From the NCBI GenBank assembly GCA_020847375.1, contig JADLCB010000011.1, positions 186,001 through 250,000 on the forward strand: 64,000 bases of DNA. The letters are read 5' to 3'. Every line of letters starts with the position of its first letter. The stretch's first letter is position 1. This document shows, one piece after another, positions 32,320 through 41,254 of this stretch. The stretch is from Phycisphaerales bacterium. Lineage in GTDB: Bacteria; Planctomycetota; Phycisphaerae; Tepidisphaerales; Tepidisphaeraceae. The notes beneath the pieces are model-generated. The model saw nothing but the letters and a program-made list of their open reading frames with translations. It was not told where the DNA came from and searched no databases. The position numbers were made by a program, and so were the translations under genes.

Positions 32320-33621
32320 ATGCGTCCTCCTTCCTCAATTGCACATGCTGCCAGTGACACGGATACCCTCTGGTCTGGTTCGCCAGTATGGCAGCGCACA
32401 CTGGTCAATTTTTCACGGGCAGCCGAGCTGATCAATCTCGATGCCAACATCATTGCGCGACTGTCGCGTCCGGAACGAATTATGGTCGTGTCGATTCCGA
32501 TTCGATCGGATGATGGGAAGGTCAAAGTCTATACCGGCTACCGCGTGCAACACAACGATTCACGCGGGCCATACAAAGGGGGTGTGCGTTTTGCGCCTGA
32601 TGTTGACCTGGGTGAAGTCTGCTCGCTGGCTATGCAGATGACATGGAAAACGGCTTTGATCGGTTTGCCGCTGGGCGGGGCCAAGGGTGGCGTGACGGTT
32701 GACCCAACCACCCTCAGCCACCGCGAAGTGCAGGAACTGACGCGCCGCTACACCACCGAAATCATGCCCATCATCGGCCCGAAGGTGGATATACCGGCTC
32801 CGGACATGGGTACGAATGAGCGGCATATGGCGTGGATGATGGATACCTACTCCGCCAAGGTTGGCCATACCACACCTGACGTGGTTACGGGAAAACCGGT
32901 AAGCGTGGGTGGATCGCTTCTACGCCGTGAGGCAACCGGCAAGGGTGTGGTTTATAACATTGAAGAAGCCTGCTCGCATCTGGGATTGACGCTCAGCGGA
33001 TTGCGCTTTGCGGTGCATGGTTTTGGCAATGTCGGTTCGGTGGCGGGGCTGGAAATGGTTCGGCGCGGGGCGGTTTGCGTTGCCGTGGCCGATGTCCACG
33101 GGGCGCTGGTTGATCCCAAGGGTCTGGATATTCAGTCGATGGTTGCCCATGCCCAGACGCATGGTTCGTTGCAAGGCTACGGCGACCAGTCGATGATCGC
33201 TGACCCGCGCGAGGCGTTGTACGCACCGTGTGATGTGTTGATCCCGGCTGCCCAGGGTAATGTGATCACCAAGGACAATGTGCGCAAGTTGCAGTGCCGG
33301 GTGCTGGCTGAGGCTGCCAACGCTCCGACGATGACCGAGGCGGATGATGTTCTGAATGAAGCCGGTGTTTTCATGATCCCTGATATTCTGTGCAATGCTG
33401 GCGGGGTGACGGTCAGCTACTTTGAATGGGTGCAGGGTGGCATGCACTTTTTCTGGAGCGCTGATGAGATTGATTCGCGCCTGAGTCGTTTGTTGCGTCA
33501 GGCGTTCAGTCGCGTGGTGGCCGAAAGCAAACGGCTGAATGTGACGATGCGCAAGGCATCCCTGGCACTGGCGATTCGATCCGTCGATGAAGTCATGCGC
33601 AGCCGCGGCCTATATGCTTAA
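32320..33621 (+). CDS. Glutamate dehydrogenase (Glu/Leu/Phe/Val family)
   Basis: A 433-residue NAD(P)-dependent glutamate dehydrogenase. The catalytic Lys region GGAKGGVTVDP, PAPDMGTNERHMAWMMDTYS, the nucleotide-binding FAVHGFGNVGSVAGLEM, and LAEAANAPTM segments are all present, giving the hexameric Glu/Leu/Phe/Val dehydrogenase fold. It interconverts 2-oxoglutarate and glutamate with ammonia, linking carbon and nitrogen pools. Coenzyme preference cannot be read with certainty. The stop is followed directly by the start of a sigma-like gene (no spacer), so the two are probably cotranscribed. Confidence 0.92.
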   Translation: MRPPSSIAHAASDTDTLWSGSPVWQRTLVNFSRAAELINLDANIIARLSRPERIMVVSIPIRSDDGKVKVYTGYRVQHNDSRGPYKGGVRFAPDVDLGEVCSLAMQMTWKTALIGLPLGGAKGGVTVDPTTLSHREVQELTRRYTTEIMPIIGPKVDIPAPDMGTNERHMAWMMDTYSAKVGHTTPDVVTGKPVSVGGSLLRREATGKGVVYNIEEACSHLGLTLSGLRFAVHGFGNVGSVAGLEMVRRGAVCVAVADVHGALVDPKGLDIQSMVAHAQTHGSLQGYGDQSMIADPREALYAPCDVLIPAAQGNVITKDNVRKLQCRVLAEAANAPTMTEADDVLNEAGVFMIPDILCNAGGVTVSYFEWVQGGMHFFWSADEIDSRLSRLLRQAFSRVVAESKRLNVTMRKASLALAIRSVDEVMRSRGLYA

Positions 33622-34335
33622 ATGTCCATGAGTCTTGCGCAAGACATAACATCGCGCGCCCGGCGATATGATCGTGTGGCGATTGAACAGCTTCTGGCAG
33701 CCAATTATCCGGGGGTTTACCGTCTTGCTGCTGCGCTGACGGGCAGCCAGACGTCCGCCCGGAAAATCGCTGTCAGGGTGATGCGTAAAAGCGTGGAACG
33801 GGTTGAAAAATGGAAGGATGAAAAACAACTGGCTGGGTGGTTCAGGCATCATACCGTGCTGCGGACACGTCGGCTGGTCGGCTCCACCGGCCAACCGCCT
33901 GGTGACGATGCGCTGGTGGATCAGGCCAGCAAAGCCGATTTGCAATATGTAGCGTTCATTGCGGCGCTGCGCAAATTGTCGTTTCAACCGCGCGAGGCGC
34001 TTGTCCTGGCGGAAGGTGAGCGGCTGGACGGGCGGGAGCTGGCCGTGGCGATGGATTGCAGTATCGAGGCAGCGGCGAATCACCTGGTGGCTGCGCGGCG
34101 CGAGCTGATGACGGTTGTCGGCGATCAGCTCAACGTAAGGTTGGCCCAACTGGCGCGGGTTTATCAATCCCTTACACCCGATGAACATCTGGCAGTGCCG
34201 CTGATCAAACGGGTGACACGGCGGCGCCTCTGGCCGCGAAGGCTGGCCATCTGGTCGCGCAACATCATTACAATCGCACTGATTGCGCTGTTGGGCTATT
34301 TCGCGTGGCACTATGCTGCGACGATCGACTGGTAA
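33622..34335 (+). CDS. Sigma-70-like protein with a C-terminal transmembrane helix
   Basis: A 237-residue protein starting immediately after the gdh stop codon. Residues ~15-80 resemble a degenerate sigma region 2 (AIEQLLAANYPGVYRLAAALTGS, LAGWFRHHTVLRTRRL) lacking the usual aED-x-Q-E core; residues ~110-160 form a clearer region 4 helix-turn-helix (FQPREALVLAEGERLDGRELAVAMDCSIEAAANHLVAARREL). After a basic linker (RRRLWPRRLAIW), a hydrophobic stretch at ~212-232 (IITIALIALLGYFAWHYAA) predicts a membrane helix at the very end. ECF factors are normally soluble, so this is an unusual membrane-tethered version. The function and the signal are unknown. Confidence 0.65.
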   Translation: MSMSLAQDITSRARRYDRVAIEQLLAANYPGVYRLAAALTGSQTSARKIAVRVMRKSVERVEKWKDEKQLAGWFRHHTVLRTRRLVGSTGQPPGDDALVDQASKADLQYVAFIAALRKLSFQPREALVLAEGERLDGRELAVAMDCSIEAAANHLVAARRELMTVVGDQLNVRLAQLARVYQSLTPDEHLAVPLIKRVTRRRLWPRRLAIWSRNIITIALIALLGYFAWHYAATIDW

Positions 34336-34360
34336 ACGGCTGGATTGTGCCCGATCGACG

Positions 34361-34396
34361 TTGATTCATGGGGGTTGATCGGGATCAATTGAATCA
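34361..34396. repeat. Nested dyads between convergent genes, including TTGATCGGGATCAA
   Basis: TTGAT and ATCAA with a 4-base centre (34375-34388) match the FNR consensus exactly. They are nested inside TGATTCA and TGAATCA, so the whole can fold as a long hairpin. It lies between two convergent stop codons, where a regulator site is not expected; a bidirectional terminator-like hairpin is the simpler reading, though no strong T-run is present. Confidence 0.4.
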
Positions 34397-34426
34397 GCCA
34401 GAATTATTGAATCGATCACGGGTTCG

Positions 34427-35260
34427 TCACGGATTATTCCGCACATCCGCCAGAATCTGCTCCGCAGCCTGCGGCGCAGCGGCAATAAACGGAACTTTGG
34501 CGCCGGCATAGTTGCGCAGATCGAAGGGGAAAATCGGTTGCCCCGCCAGATTAACCAGAACTCCACCGGCTTCGAGAACGAGGGCCGCCGCCGCAGCCAC
34601 ATCCCATAATTTGCCGTTGATGGTAATGGCTGCATGGGCCACACCGCTGGCGACATGAACCGCTTCCAGAGCAGCGCTGCCGAGCATGCGCACCTTCCAG
34701 TCAGTCTGACCAATCCAGCGGGCGGCCCAACCGGGGCAACGGCCATTGTGGGTCGCCAGATTGGCCGTCAACATCAATAATGATGCTTTGTTCATGGGTG
34801 TTGACGCTGCGTGCAGGCGCTGGTTGTTCAGCCAGGCTCCTTCACCCTGGGCCGCAGCGTACATCTCATCACGCATGACATCGTATACCACACCCATCAC
34901 CGGTTGGCCGCGATCCAGCAGGCCGATGCAAACCGCAAAATGATCCAGACCGGCGATAAAATTATTCGTTCCATCGATTGGGTCAATGACCCAGACGCGG
35001 CCGGACGGATCAGGACATTCAAAGGTGATGGACTGACCGGTGTCACTTTCTTCGCCAACCGTGCCATCATTGGGATACTGTCGCTTCAGCCCCTCGATAA
35101 TAAATTTCTGGCTGGCCCGATCAGCCTCGGTTACAGCTTCGTTGGTGGTGGTGGCATGGGTCTTGGTCAGACGTTCGACGTGTTTATACTTGGATCGAAT
35201 GATTTTGGCGGCCCCGCGCGCCAGCTCAACCGCGTACTGCAACTCTTTGGCGTAACTCAT
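34427..35260 (-). CDS. Inositol monophosphatase family protein
   Basis: A 277-residue member of the Mg2+-dependent phosphatase family that includes inositol-1-phosphatase (SuhB), HisN and CysQ. Metal-binding motifs are visible: TVGEESD (near residue 67), WVIDPIDGTNNF (near 88), and WDVAAAAALVLEAGGVLVN (near 210). It hydrolyses small phosphate esters in the cytoplasm; histidinol-phosphate, inositol-phosphate and PAP remain possible substrates. The frame extends to 35302, but MSYAKELQYAVELARG at 35260 is the family-like start. It converges with the sigma-like gene and lies downstream of the acetyltransferase-like gene on the same strand. Confidence 0.92.
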   Translation of the reverse strand: MSYAKELQYAVELARGAAKIIRSKYKHVERLTKTHATTTNEAVTEADRASQKFIIEGLKRQYPNDGTVGEESDTGQSITFECPDPSGRVWVIDPIDGTNNFIAGLDHFAVCIGLLDRGQPVMGVVYDVMRDEMYAAAQGEGAWLNNQRLHAASTPMNKASLLMLTANLATHNGRCPGWAARWIGQTDWKVRMLGSAALEAVHVASGVAHAAITINGKLWDVAAAAALVLEAGGVLVNLAGQPIFPFDLRNYAGAKVPFIAAAPQAAEQILADVRNNP

Positions 35261-35319
35261 ATGACAAATGTAGGCTGCCCAGGGTCGTATTGCCAGTAGC
35301 ATTGGCGCCGATGAAAAGA

Positions 35320-35910
35320 TTATTGAGCGCTGCTGGGCTTGGCAGGCGAAGCGGGTATGACGCGCGGCGGGGGCGCGACAACCATTGCCCTGTCAGGAAC
35401 ATTCATCATGACCACGGCGTTAGGCCCGATGCGCACATCATCGCCGATTTTTACGCCGCCTATAATGACCGCGCCGGCTCCCATCTCGACACGGTTGCCA
35501 AGAACAGGCCCCTTGTCGGAAGAAGCGCCCGAACCTGCCCCCAGCGTGCAATTCTGCCGGATCATGCAGTCATCACCAATGATGCTGTTGTGATGGATGA
35601 CAATGCCACTCTGATGACCGATGCGAAAACGCCGGCCGACCTGCGTTGTTTCGGGTAGCTCGATACCGTAAAAATTGCGCACCCACCAGTGCATCGGTTT
35701 ATAGACCAATTTGAGCGCGATCCGAACAATGGGCGGCCCGGTCAGGCTGCGGTGGCCCAGTCGATAAACCCAGATTGCGTGCAGGCCGGGTTTGGTCAGT
35801 TTGCCATCATGTCGGCGATAGTCTTCGCCGAGCTGTTTCCAGAAACCGATGGGGGCGCTATCAGAATCGGTAGTACGCTCCACAGGAGATTGAGACGGTT
35901 GGTGCGTCAT
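35320..35910 (-). CDS. Serine O-acetyltransferase-like (CysE-type) hexapeptide protein
   Basis: A 196-residue protein of the left-handed beta-helix acyltransferase class. A short helical N-terminus (FWKQLGEDYRRHDGKLTKPGLHAIWVYRLGH) precedes hexapeptide repeats (IGHQSGIVIHHNSIIGDDCMIRQNCTLGAG, PVLGNRVEMGAGAVIIGGVKIGDDVRIGPNAVVMMNVP). The catalytic-like His is in IHHNSII. Such enzymes acetylate serine (cysteine synthesis) or sugar and amino-sugar hydroxyls. The C-terminal CysE tail is not clearly present, so the substrate is open. MTHQPSQ at 35910 is preferred over an upstream in-frame ATG at 35964, which would overlap the end of the FtsQ-like gene. Confidence 0.85.
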   Translation of the reverse strand: MTHQPSQSPVERTTDSDSAPIGFWKQLGEDYRRHDGKLTKPGLHAIWVYRLGHRSLTGPPIVRIALKLVYKPMHWWVRNFYGIELPETTQVGRRFRIGHQSGIVIHHNSIIGDDCMIRQNCTLGAGSGASSDKGPVLGNRVEMGAGAVIIGGVKIGDDVRIGPNAVVMMNVPDRAMVVAPPPRVIPASPAKPSSAQ

Positions 35911-35960
35911 GGGCAGATGGTGAATTATACAGCAAATGTCGGTAGATGTTGACAGGCTGA

Positions 35961-36902
35961 TCACGGGGCAATGGTCGCCGTAGCACCTGCGGCACTGGCT
36001 TGGGGGCGCAGCACCTTATCAAAACGCAGATCAAGCCAGGATTCCCGGGCGTCAACCCGACCATATTGTTGATAAATTTGCTGCAGGTTGGCCAATTTGC
36101 GGTCAGCACTGGCTTCAAAACCGCGCCAATTGTGACTTTGCCCCCAGCGAATCTCACTACCGTAGCGCGTGGTCAGCACCAGATGCGCATCGTTGGCATT
36201 ATTTCGGCCACCATAATTGGCAACGTTGATGCTGAGGATTTCCTCTGTGTAATCCTTACCGTAAAGTGTTTTGGCCAACCACAACCCCGCCGTCAAGTCA
36301 TCGCCCGGCCATTTCTGCCCCTCAGTCGGAGGCCGCCGGGATACACCCTCAATCACGCGGATATTGGTTCGCCCGTTACGGCCATAAACGATTCGTGGTA
36401 TATCCGCCTTGTCGATTTTCTCGCTCAGGACAGTGGCATCGCCGTCAACCAGAACATAGGCATCGTTCCACTGCACCAGCGCGATGGGGGCGCGATATTC
36501 GCAGTCAATTTCCAGCGTATCGCCCGGTGCGTGATTATAAACGCGCCGGACATAATTAACGTGTTTGACCCATGGTTGGTGTTCGAGGATTTCCACCCGA
36601 TCACGCAGCATTTGCTGATCCAAGGCGGATTGACCGACCGACGGTTGAACACGTTTGGCGATCATTTCCGCCAGACCGTCACTCATCCAGACCGGACGAT
36701 TGACCAGCACCACCACCGGCGGCTGGGCAGAATACGCAACGCGGGTTCTGACATAATTTTGAAGATAATAGTAACACGTGGCTGTGCCGCTGATCAGGAT
36801 GACAGCGATCAATGTCTTGATGATGAATAAACGACGGGCGCGGGCGCGGCTGGGATCAGCCGGCCGACGAGGTTTGGGTGATGTTTTGCGTGTTTTTGGC
36901 AT
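35961..36902 (-). CDS. FtsQ/DivIB-like membrane protein with POTRA-type domain
   Basis: A 313-residue bitopic protein. A basic cytoplasmic N-terminus (residues 1-28), one membrane helix (TLIAVILISGTATCYYYLQ, near 30-48) and an extracytoplasmic region with a POTRA-like fold and FtsQ signatures: EHQPWVKHVNYVRRVYNHAPGDTLEIDCEYRAPIALVQWNDAYVLVDGDATVL near residues 105-160. FtsQ connects periplasmic and cytoplasmic halves of the divisome. No other dcw gene is adjacent. Planctomycetes are generally reported to lack FtsZ, so a division role here would be non-standard. Homology is judged by eye, so it is listed as FtsQ-like. Confidence 0.65.
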   Translation of the reverse strand: MPKTRKTSPKPRRPADPSRARARRLFIIKTLIAVILISGTATCYYYLQNYVRTRVAYSAQPPVVVLVNRPVWMSDGLAEMIAKRVQPSVGQSALDQQMLRDRVEILEHQPWVKHVNYVRRVYNHAPGDTLEIDCEYRAPIALVQWNDAYVLVDGDATVLSEKIDKADIPRIVYGRNGRTNIRVIEGVSRRPPTEGQKWPGDDLTAGLWLAKTLYGKDYTEEILSINVANYGGRNNANDAHLVLTTRYGSEIRWGQSHNWRGFEASADRKLANLQQIYQQYGRVDARESWLDLRFDKVLRPQASAAGATATIAP

Positions 36903-37090
36903 CCTGCCTTGGCTTTATCGGACGGATTAGTCCCGTCGCTTCAGTCTACATTTGACCGTTTATAAACCGAATTGTCAGCGGAACTAAGCGTTATTTCAAC
37001 TGCAGTCAAAGAACTCGATTCCGCAGCCCGCGCCTCATGATTGCCAGTTTTACGCCCCGAGCCATGAAGTCTATACTGACGGGCTAAGCG

Positions 37091-38824
37091 ATGACCAGCA
37101 CTGATTCAACCAAAACGGCTGATACCTGCACATTCGATCAGCTGCGCATCAGCCCGAATGCGCGGCTGGGAGTGGATTGGTTGATCGATCTTTATGATCG
37201 ACGGCGCTGGTTTTTTCTTTTGTTGCTGGCAGGGATTTATCTGATTGGTTTTACCGGCCAATGGCATCCTGAACCGGATAGCGCCATGTATCTGACCATT
37301 GGACGAAATCTGGCGCGGGGGGAGGGATTTACCTATCTGGGGGAACCCAATGCGCTGGCGTATCCCGGATTGCCGTATCTCATCGGCGGTGCGTTCTGGC
37401 TTTTCGGGCCAGAGGCACAATGGGCAGCCAGGCTGATTATTTTTCTCTTTGCCTTGGCGTGTCTGGGGTTGGCGTATCGCCTTTATTATCTGCATAGCGA
37501 TGCGCGCACGGCGATCTTTTTAACGTGCATGTTCGGATCGAGTTATTCGCTTTATCACTACACAACCGAAATTCGTAATGACGTGCCGTTTACGGTTGGT
37601 GTTCTGGCAGTTCTGGTGGGGCTGGAATCGTGGCGGCGGTTTTATTTTTCCCGAAGTGCTGCGGCGCTGGATCAATCTGCATTGCCTGATGGCGGGACTC
37701 GATCTGAACCATCAGATTGCCGTTCAATCGACAAGGTACAGCCCAAACAAGTACGCCGGTCGATCCCGTGGTGTGACAGCATGGTAATGCTGGTGGGTTT
37801 GCTACTGGCCATGACCATGCGGCCACACGCCTGGGTGCTTCTGGGGGCACTGGCGGGGGCTGGAGCGATTGCGCTGCTCAAGACGCGCAAGCGCCGGGCG
37901 ATCGTGCTGACGGGTCTGGTTGCGATGGTTTTGCTGATACTGGCGGTGATTTATGCTGATCCGCGCAGCGGCGCGCGCACCTACGAAATGGATATCCTGC
38001 GTAAGGCAGGAGCGCTGACGACACCAGTCGGGTGGAACGCGCTGACGCAAAACGGGTGGAAGCTGCTGAATTCAACTGTCAGCGAGGCAACATTAAGTCA
38101 GTCAATAGCGCCGGGGCTGACCGTGATCTACAGCAGTATTATCCTGATGCTCGGCGTGGGGCTGATTCGTTACCGGTGGGTGTGGGGGTTGTTTATCATT
38201 GGCACGCTGGTGATGGTGCTGGTTGTTTTGCCGCTTCCGCGCTATTTGCTGCCGATATTGCCGTTATTAGTGCTGGCGTGGTTCAAGGCAATGGTTTGGA
38301 TAAATCGTCGCTGGGGGCGACCATGGGGCAATGTCGTATTTGCGACGATGCTGGTGATGTGGGTCATGCCCAATTTTGTGAAGATCATCAGGCTGGCGGC
38401 TGAACAGCGCAGCACCTACATCGCTGAAAAATATGGCGATGCCGCCGCGTTTTCAGCCTTGCATAAACTGGCGGATTCCCTATCGGCACAACTCGATCGT
38501 GATGATTTTGTCATTGCCCATTACAAGGTGGCGCGAATACTGGCGTACTGGGCCGATCGAAACATCGCCGCCGGTTATGAATTGCCCGCCTCAGCATGGA
38601 CGCATCGGCTGTACCTGCTTGAACCAATGGATGAGCAGATGCAGCAGATGATCCAAAACGGGCTGATGCGACTGGGGCCGCAGGTCGCCAGTTATCCGAT
38701 GGCATCGCAAAAATTCCGCCGATTGGGGCCGCGATGGGTTCTTACGCGGTTGCTGCCCCCCGTTGCCGGGATTCAGATTGCCGATCCGGACATCGCGGAT
38801 TCTCAACCGGATGGATCACGATGA
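37091..38824 (+). CDS. Polytopic GT-C/ArnT-like glycosyltransferase
   Basis: A 577-residue membrane protein with about ten predicted helices. The first extracytoplasmic loop has PEPDSAMYLTIGRNLARGEGF near residue 60, including the acidic residue typical of GT-C (ArnT, PMT-like) enzymes that use polyprenyl-linked sugars. The C-terminal ~120 residues form a soluble periplasmic domain. Family 39-type enzymes transfer sugars to lipids or proteins. The gene overlaps the next glycosyltransferase gene by 4 bases (ATGA), so they are translationally coupled. Confidence 0.82.
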   Translation: MTSTDSTKTADTCTFDQLRISPNARLGVDWLIDLYDRRRWFFLLLLAGIYLIGFTGQWHPEPDSAMYLTIGRNLARGEGFTYLGEPNALAYPGLPYLIGGAFWLFGPEAQWAARLIIFLFALACLGLAYRLYYLHSDARTAIFLTCMFGSSYSLYHYTTEIRNDVPFTVGVLAVLVGLESWRRFYFSRSAAALDQSALPDGGTRSEPSDCRSIDKVQPKQVRRSIPWCDSMVMLVGLLLAMTMRPHAWVLLGALAGAGAIALLKTRKRRAIVLTGLVAMVLLILAVIYADPRSGARTYEMDILRKAGALTTPVGWNALTQNGWKLLNSTVSEATLSQSIAPGLTVIYSSIILMLGVGLIRYRWVWGLFIIGTLVMVLVVLPLPRYLLPILPLLVLAWFKAMVWINRRWGRPWGNVVFATMLVMWVMPNFVKIIRLAAEQRSTYIAEKYGDAAAFSALHKLADSLSAQLDRDDFVIAHYKVARILAYWADRNIAAGYELPASAWTHRLYLLEPMDEQMQQMIQNGLMRLGPQVASYPMASQKFRRLGPRWVLTRLLPPVAGIQIADPDIADSQPDGSR

Positions 38825-39600
38825 AAATCAGCGTGATCACACCCTCATTCAACCAGGGTGCATTTCTGCAACGGACCGCCGGTAGCATCCTGAATCAGCA
38901 GGGTGAATTTGATTTGCAATGGATCATCATCGACGGTGGCAGTACGGATCAAACGCTGGATTTTCTGGTCAGTCTGAATGATGCGCGGGTTCACTGGATC
39001 AGCCAGCCGGATCGCGGCCAGTCGCACGCCATTAACAAAGGCCTGGCCATGGCAACGGGCGATGTGGTGGCGTGGCTGAACAGCGATGACCTGTATGCGC
39101 CTGGTGCGCTGGCGATTGTCGCTGATGCCTTCAACGCGCATCCCCAGCGACAATGGCTGGCAGGGCGTTGTCAGATGATCGATGCTGACGATCAGGCGAT
39201 TCGTTCATGGGTAACGCGCTACAAAGATCGCAGTCTTGCCCGTTACACCTACCGGCGATTGTTGCGCGAAAACTTTATTTCCCAGCCAGCCGTTTTCTGG
39301 CGCAATTCCTTCGGTCAGCAGGTTGGCCAATTGGATGAATCACTGCACTGGACGATGGATTATGACCTGTGGCTGCGCATGGGGCGGGTTGCTGCGCCGT
39401 TGGTTATCGAAAATTCTCTGGCGTGCTTTCGCCTGCATCAGGCGAGTAAATCAGGGCAGGTGGACCGCCAGCAATTTGATGAAGGTTACCAGGTTGCCCG
39501 ACGTTATCTGGATCAAGATCGAGTCAGCCGGTGGGTTCATCGATTCAACGTCGAAAAAATTGTATTGGCGTATCGATTGATGCAGTTTTGCCGGCGGTAG
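38821..39600 (+). CDS. Glycosyltransferase family 2
   Basis: A 259-residue GT-A fold glycosyltransferase. The start MKISVITPSFNQGAFLQRTAGSI and the DGGSTDQTLDFL block bind the nucleotide-sugar, and NSDD (near residue 80) is the DxD-type metal site. The C-terminal region (WRNSFGQQVGQLDESLHWTMDYDLWLRMGRVA) with LDExLxWTMDYDLW is the typical GT2 catalytic loop. The acceptor is unknown. Its start codon overlaps the stop codon of the preceding polytopic glycosyltransferase gene (ATGA), and its stop is 47 bases from the convergent uvrC stop. Confidence 0.95.
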   Translation: MKISVITPSFNQGAFLQRTAGSILNQQGEFDLQWIIIDGGSTDQTLDFLVSLNDARVHWISQPDRGQSHAINKGLAMATGDVVAWLNSDDLYAPGALAIVADAFNAHPQRQWLAGRCQMIDADDQAIRSWVTRYKDRSLARYTYRRLLRENFISQPAVFWRNSFGQQVGQLDESLHWTMDYDLWLRMGRVAAPLVIENSLACFRLHQASKSGQVDRQQFDEGYQVARRYLDQDRVSRWVHRFNVEKIVLAYRLMQFCRR

Positions 39601-39647
39601 GTGAATCAACCGATCGCCCTTGCTTGAGCTGGCGCAATTGCCGCGAC

Positions 39648-41123
39648 TCAGGTTTGTGAACGATCGGGGGGCGATGATGGCGATGATTGGGCATCGCTTG
39701 AAGACGGTGACTCAATCGTCGGGTCATTGACGACGGGCAATTGCAGCGCTTGTTTTTTCCGGCCCTGCGCGCGAGGTGGCCGGCGCCCCTGTTTGATTTC
39801 CTCTTTCAACTGACTTTTGCGTCGCAAAATGTGGTGATAATGCTGGGCAAAGCGATGAGCTTCATCGCGGATATATTGCAGCAAACGCAGACCGTCATGA
39901 TTACGGGACAGGCGAATCGGCGCTGAACCAGTCTGGGTATAAACCAATTCCTCCTTCTTGGCCAGACTGATCACCATCGGCGGTTTGATGGGCATGGTTT
40001 TGAAAACATCCATGGCCGCATGCAACTGACCCAGGCCGCCGTCGATCAGAATCACATCAGGATACAGTTCGTTTCCGTCGGCAGCTTCGCGGTAACGGCG
40101 ACTGACCACTTCCTGAATGGACAGAAAATCGTTATTCCCCTGACCATGTTTGATTTTGTAACGACGATATCCGTCCTTGAAGGGTACGCCGTCGATAAAG
40201 CAGACTTTCGAGCCGACCATTTCGCCGCCTTGCAGATGGGCAATATCAATGCCTTCGATGATTCGCGGCGTATCCGTCAAAGCCAGTGCTTCCTGCAGTC
40301 TTTGCACGCCATCCTGCGGATTGATGACAAAGGCTTCGGGCTGCCAGAACTCCGCCTCACCCTTGCCGGCCCGATCGCCCAGACCCTGCAGGGCCTTGAT
40401 CTCATCGCGCAGGCGCGCCGCCCGTTCAAAATCCAGATCATGCGACGCCTGAAGCATTTCCTTTTCCATCACGGCGATGGTTGAAGCCTGGTCGCCATCA
40501 AGAAACCGGATCAAGCGAAAAATATCTTCGCGGTATGTTTTTTTGTCGATACGATCGGCACACGGGGCGGTGCATTGTTTGATGGCGTAAAGCAGGCAGG
40601 GCCGGAAGAACCGGCGTTTGTCGTCATCTTCGCGAATGTCCAGAAAACAAGTGCGAAACTTGAAGACTTTCTGTAAAAGCGTCATGGCTTCCTTCAAGGC
40701 ATTGACGCTGGTGAACGGGCCATACAGCTTGGTATTTTTGCGCGGTTGGCGTGTGATGTAGACACCGGGGTAGTCTTCATCGGTGGTAATCATCAGGTAG
40801 GGGTAGGTTTTGTCATCCAGCAGAAGGGCGTTGTAGCGTGGCTGAATGTCTTTAATGAGACGGTTTTCGGTCAGCAGCGCTTCGACTTCAGATTCAGTCT
40901 GGATGATGTCAAAATCGGCCACATGATCGAGCAGGCCGACCTTTTTATGTTCCAACCGTGTTGAAGCCAGAAAATAAGACCCGACGCGATCGCGCAGGCT
41001 CGCGCTTTTACCCACATAAATCACCCGGTCTTTATCGTCCTTCATCAGATAAACGCCGGGAACCTTGGGTAAGGTGCGTGCTTTGTCAGCCAGCCTTTGG
41101 ATTCGCTCCGCCCGATTTTCCAT
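39648..41123 (-). CDS. uvrC: UvrC excinuclease subunit, lacking the C-terminal HhH motifs
   Basis: A 491-residue UvrC with GIY-YIG domain (LPKVPGVYLMKDDKDRVIYVGKSASLRDRVGSYF), cysteine cluster (C..C..C in RTCFLDIREDDDKRRFFRPCLLYAIKQCTAPC), UVR region (EMLQASHDLDFERAARLRDEIKAL) and RNase H-like catalytic part (IEGIDIAHLQGGEMVGS, VILIDGGLGQLHAA, HRFAQHYHHILRRKS). It makes both incisions in nucleotide excision repair. The usual C-terminal tandem helix-hairpin-helix domain is replaced by a basic, Ser/Pro-rich tail. A TTG at 41141 could add six residues; ATG 41123 is preferred. It lies downstream of hpnC-hpnD on the same strand. Confidence 0.93.
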   Translation of the reverse strand: MENRAERIQRLADKARTLPKVPGVYLMKDDKDRVIYVGKSASLRDRVGSYFLASTRLEHKKVGLLDHVADFDIIQTESEVEALLTENRLIKDIQPRYNALLLDDKTYPYLMITTDEDYPGVYITRQPRKNTKLYGPFTSVNALKEAMTLLQKVFKFRTCFLDIREDDDKRRFFRPCLLYAIKQCTAPCADRIDKKTYREDIFRLIRFLDGDQASTIAVMEKEMLQASHDLDFERAARLRDEIKALQGLGDRAGKGEAEFWQPEAFVINPQDGVQRLQEALALTDTPRIIEGIDIAHLQGGEMVGSKVCFIDGVPFKDGYRRYKIKHGQGNNDFLSIQEVVSRRYREAADGNELYPDVILIDGGLGQLHAAMDVFKTMPIKPPMVISLAKKEELVYTQTGSAPIRLSRNHDGLRLLQYIRDEAHRFAQHYHHILRRKSQLKEEIKQGRRPPRAQGRKKQALQLPVVNDPTIESPSSSDAQSSPSSPPDRSQT

Positions 41124-41254
41124 GATGCTAAAATCCGTCAATCATTGCTTGATAATCCAAGCGATATTGTTGGCTTGTGGATGAAACTTTCCAAGCAGGC
41201 GCAACAAAATCGGCATCGGTACCGATTCATCTCCGGCCGCTGTGCCGCTGGCGA

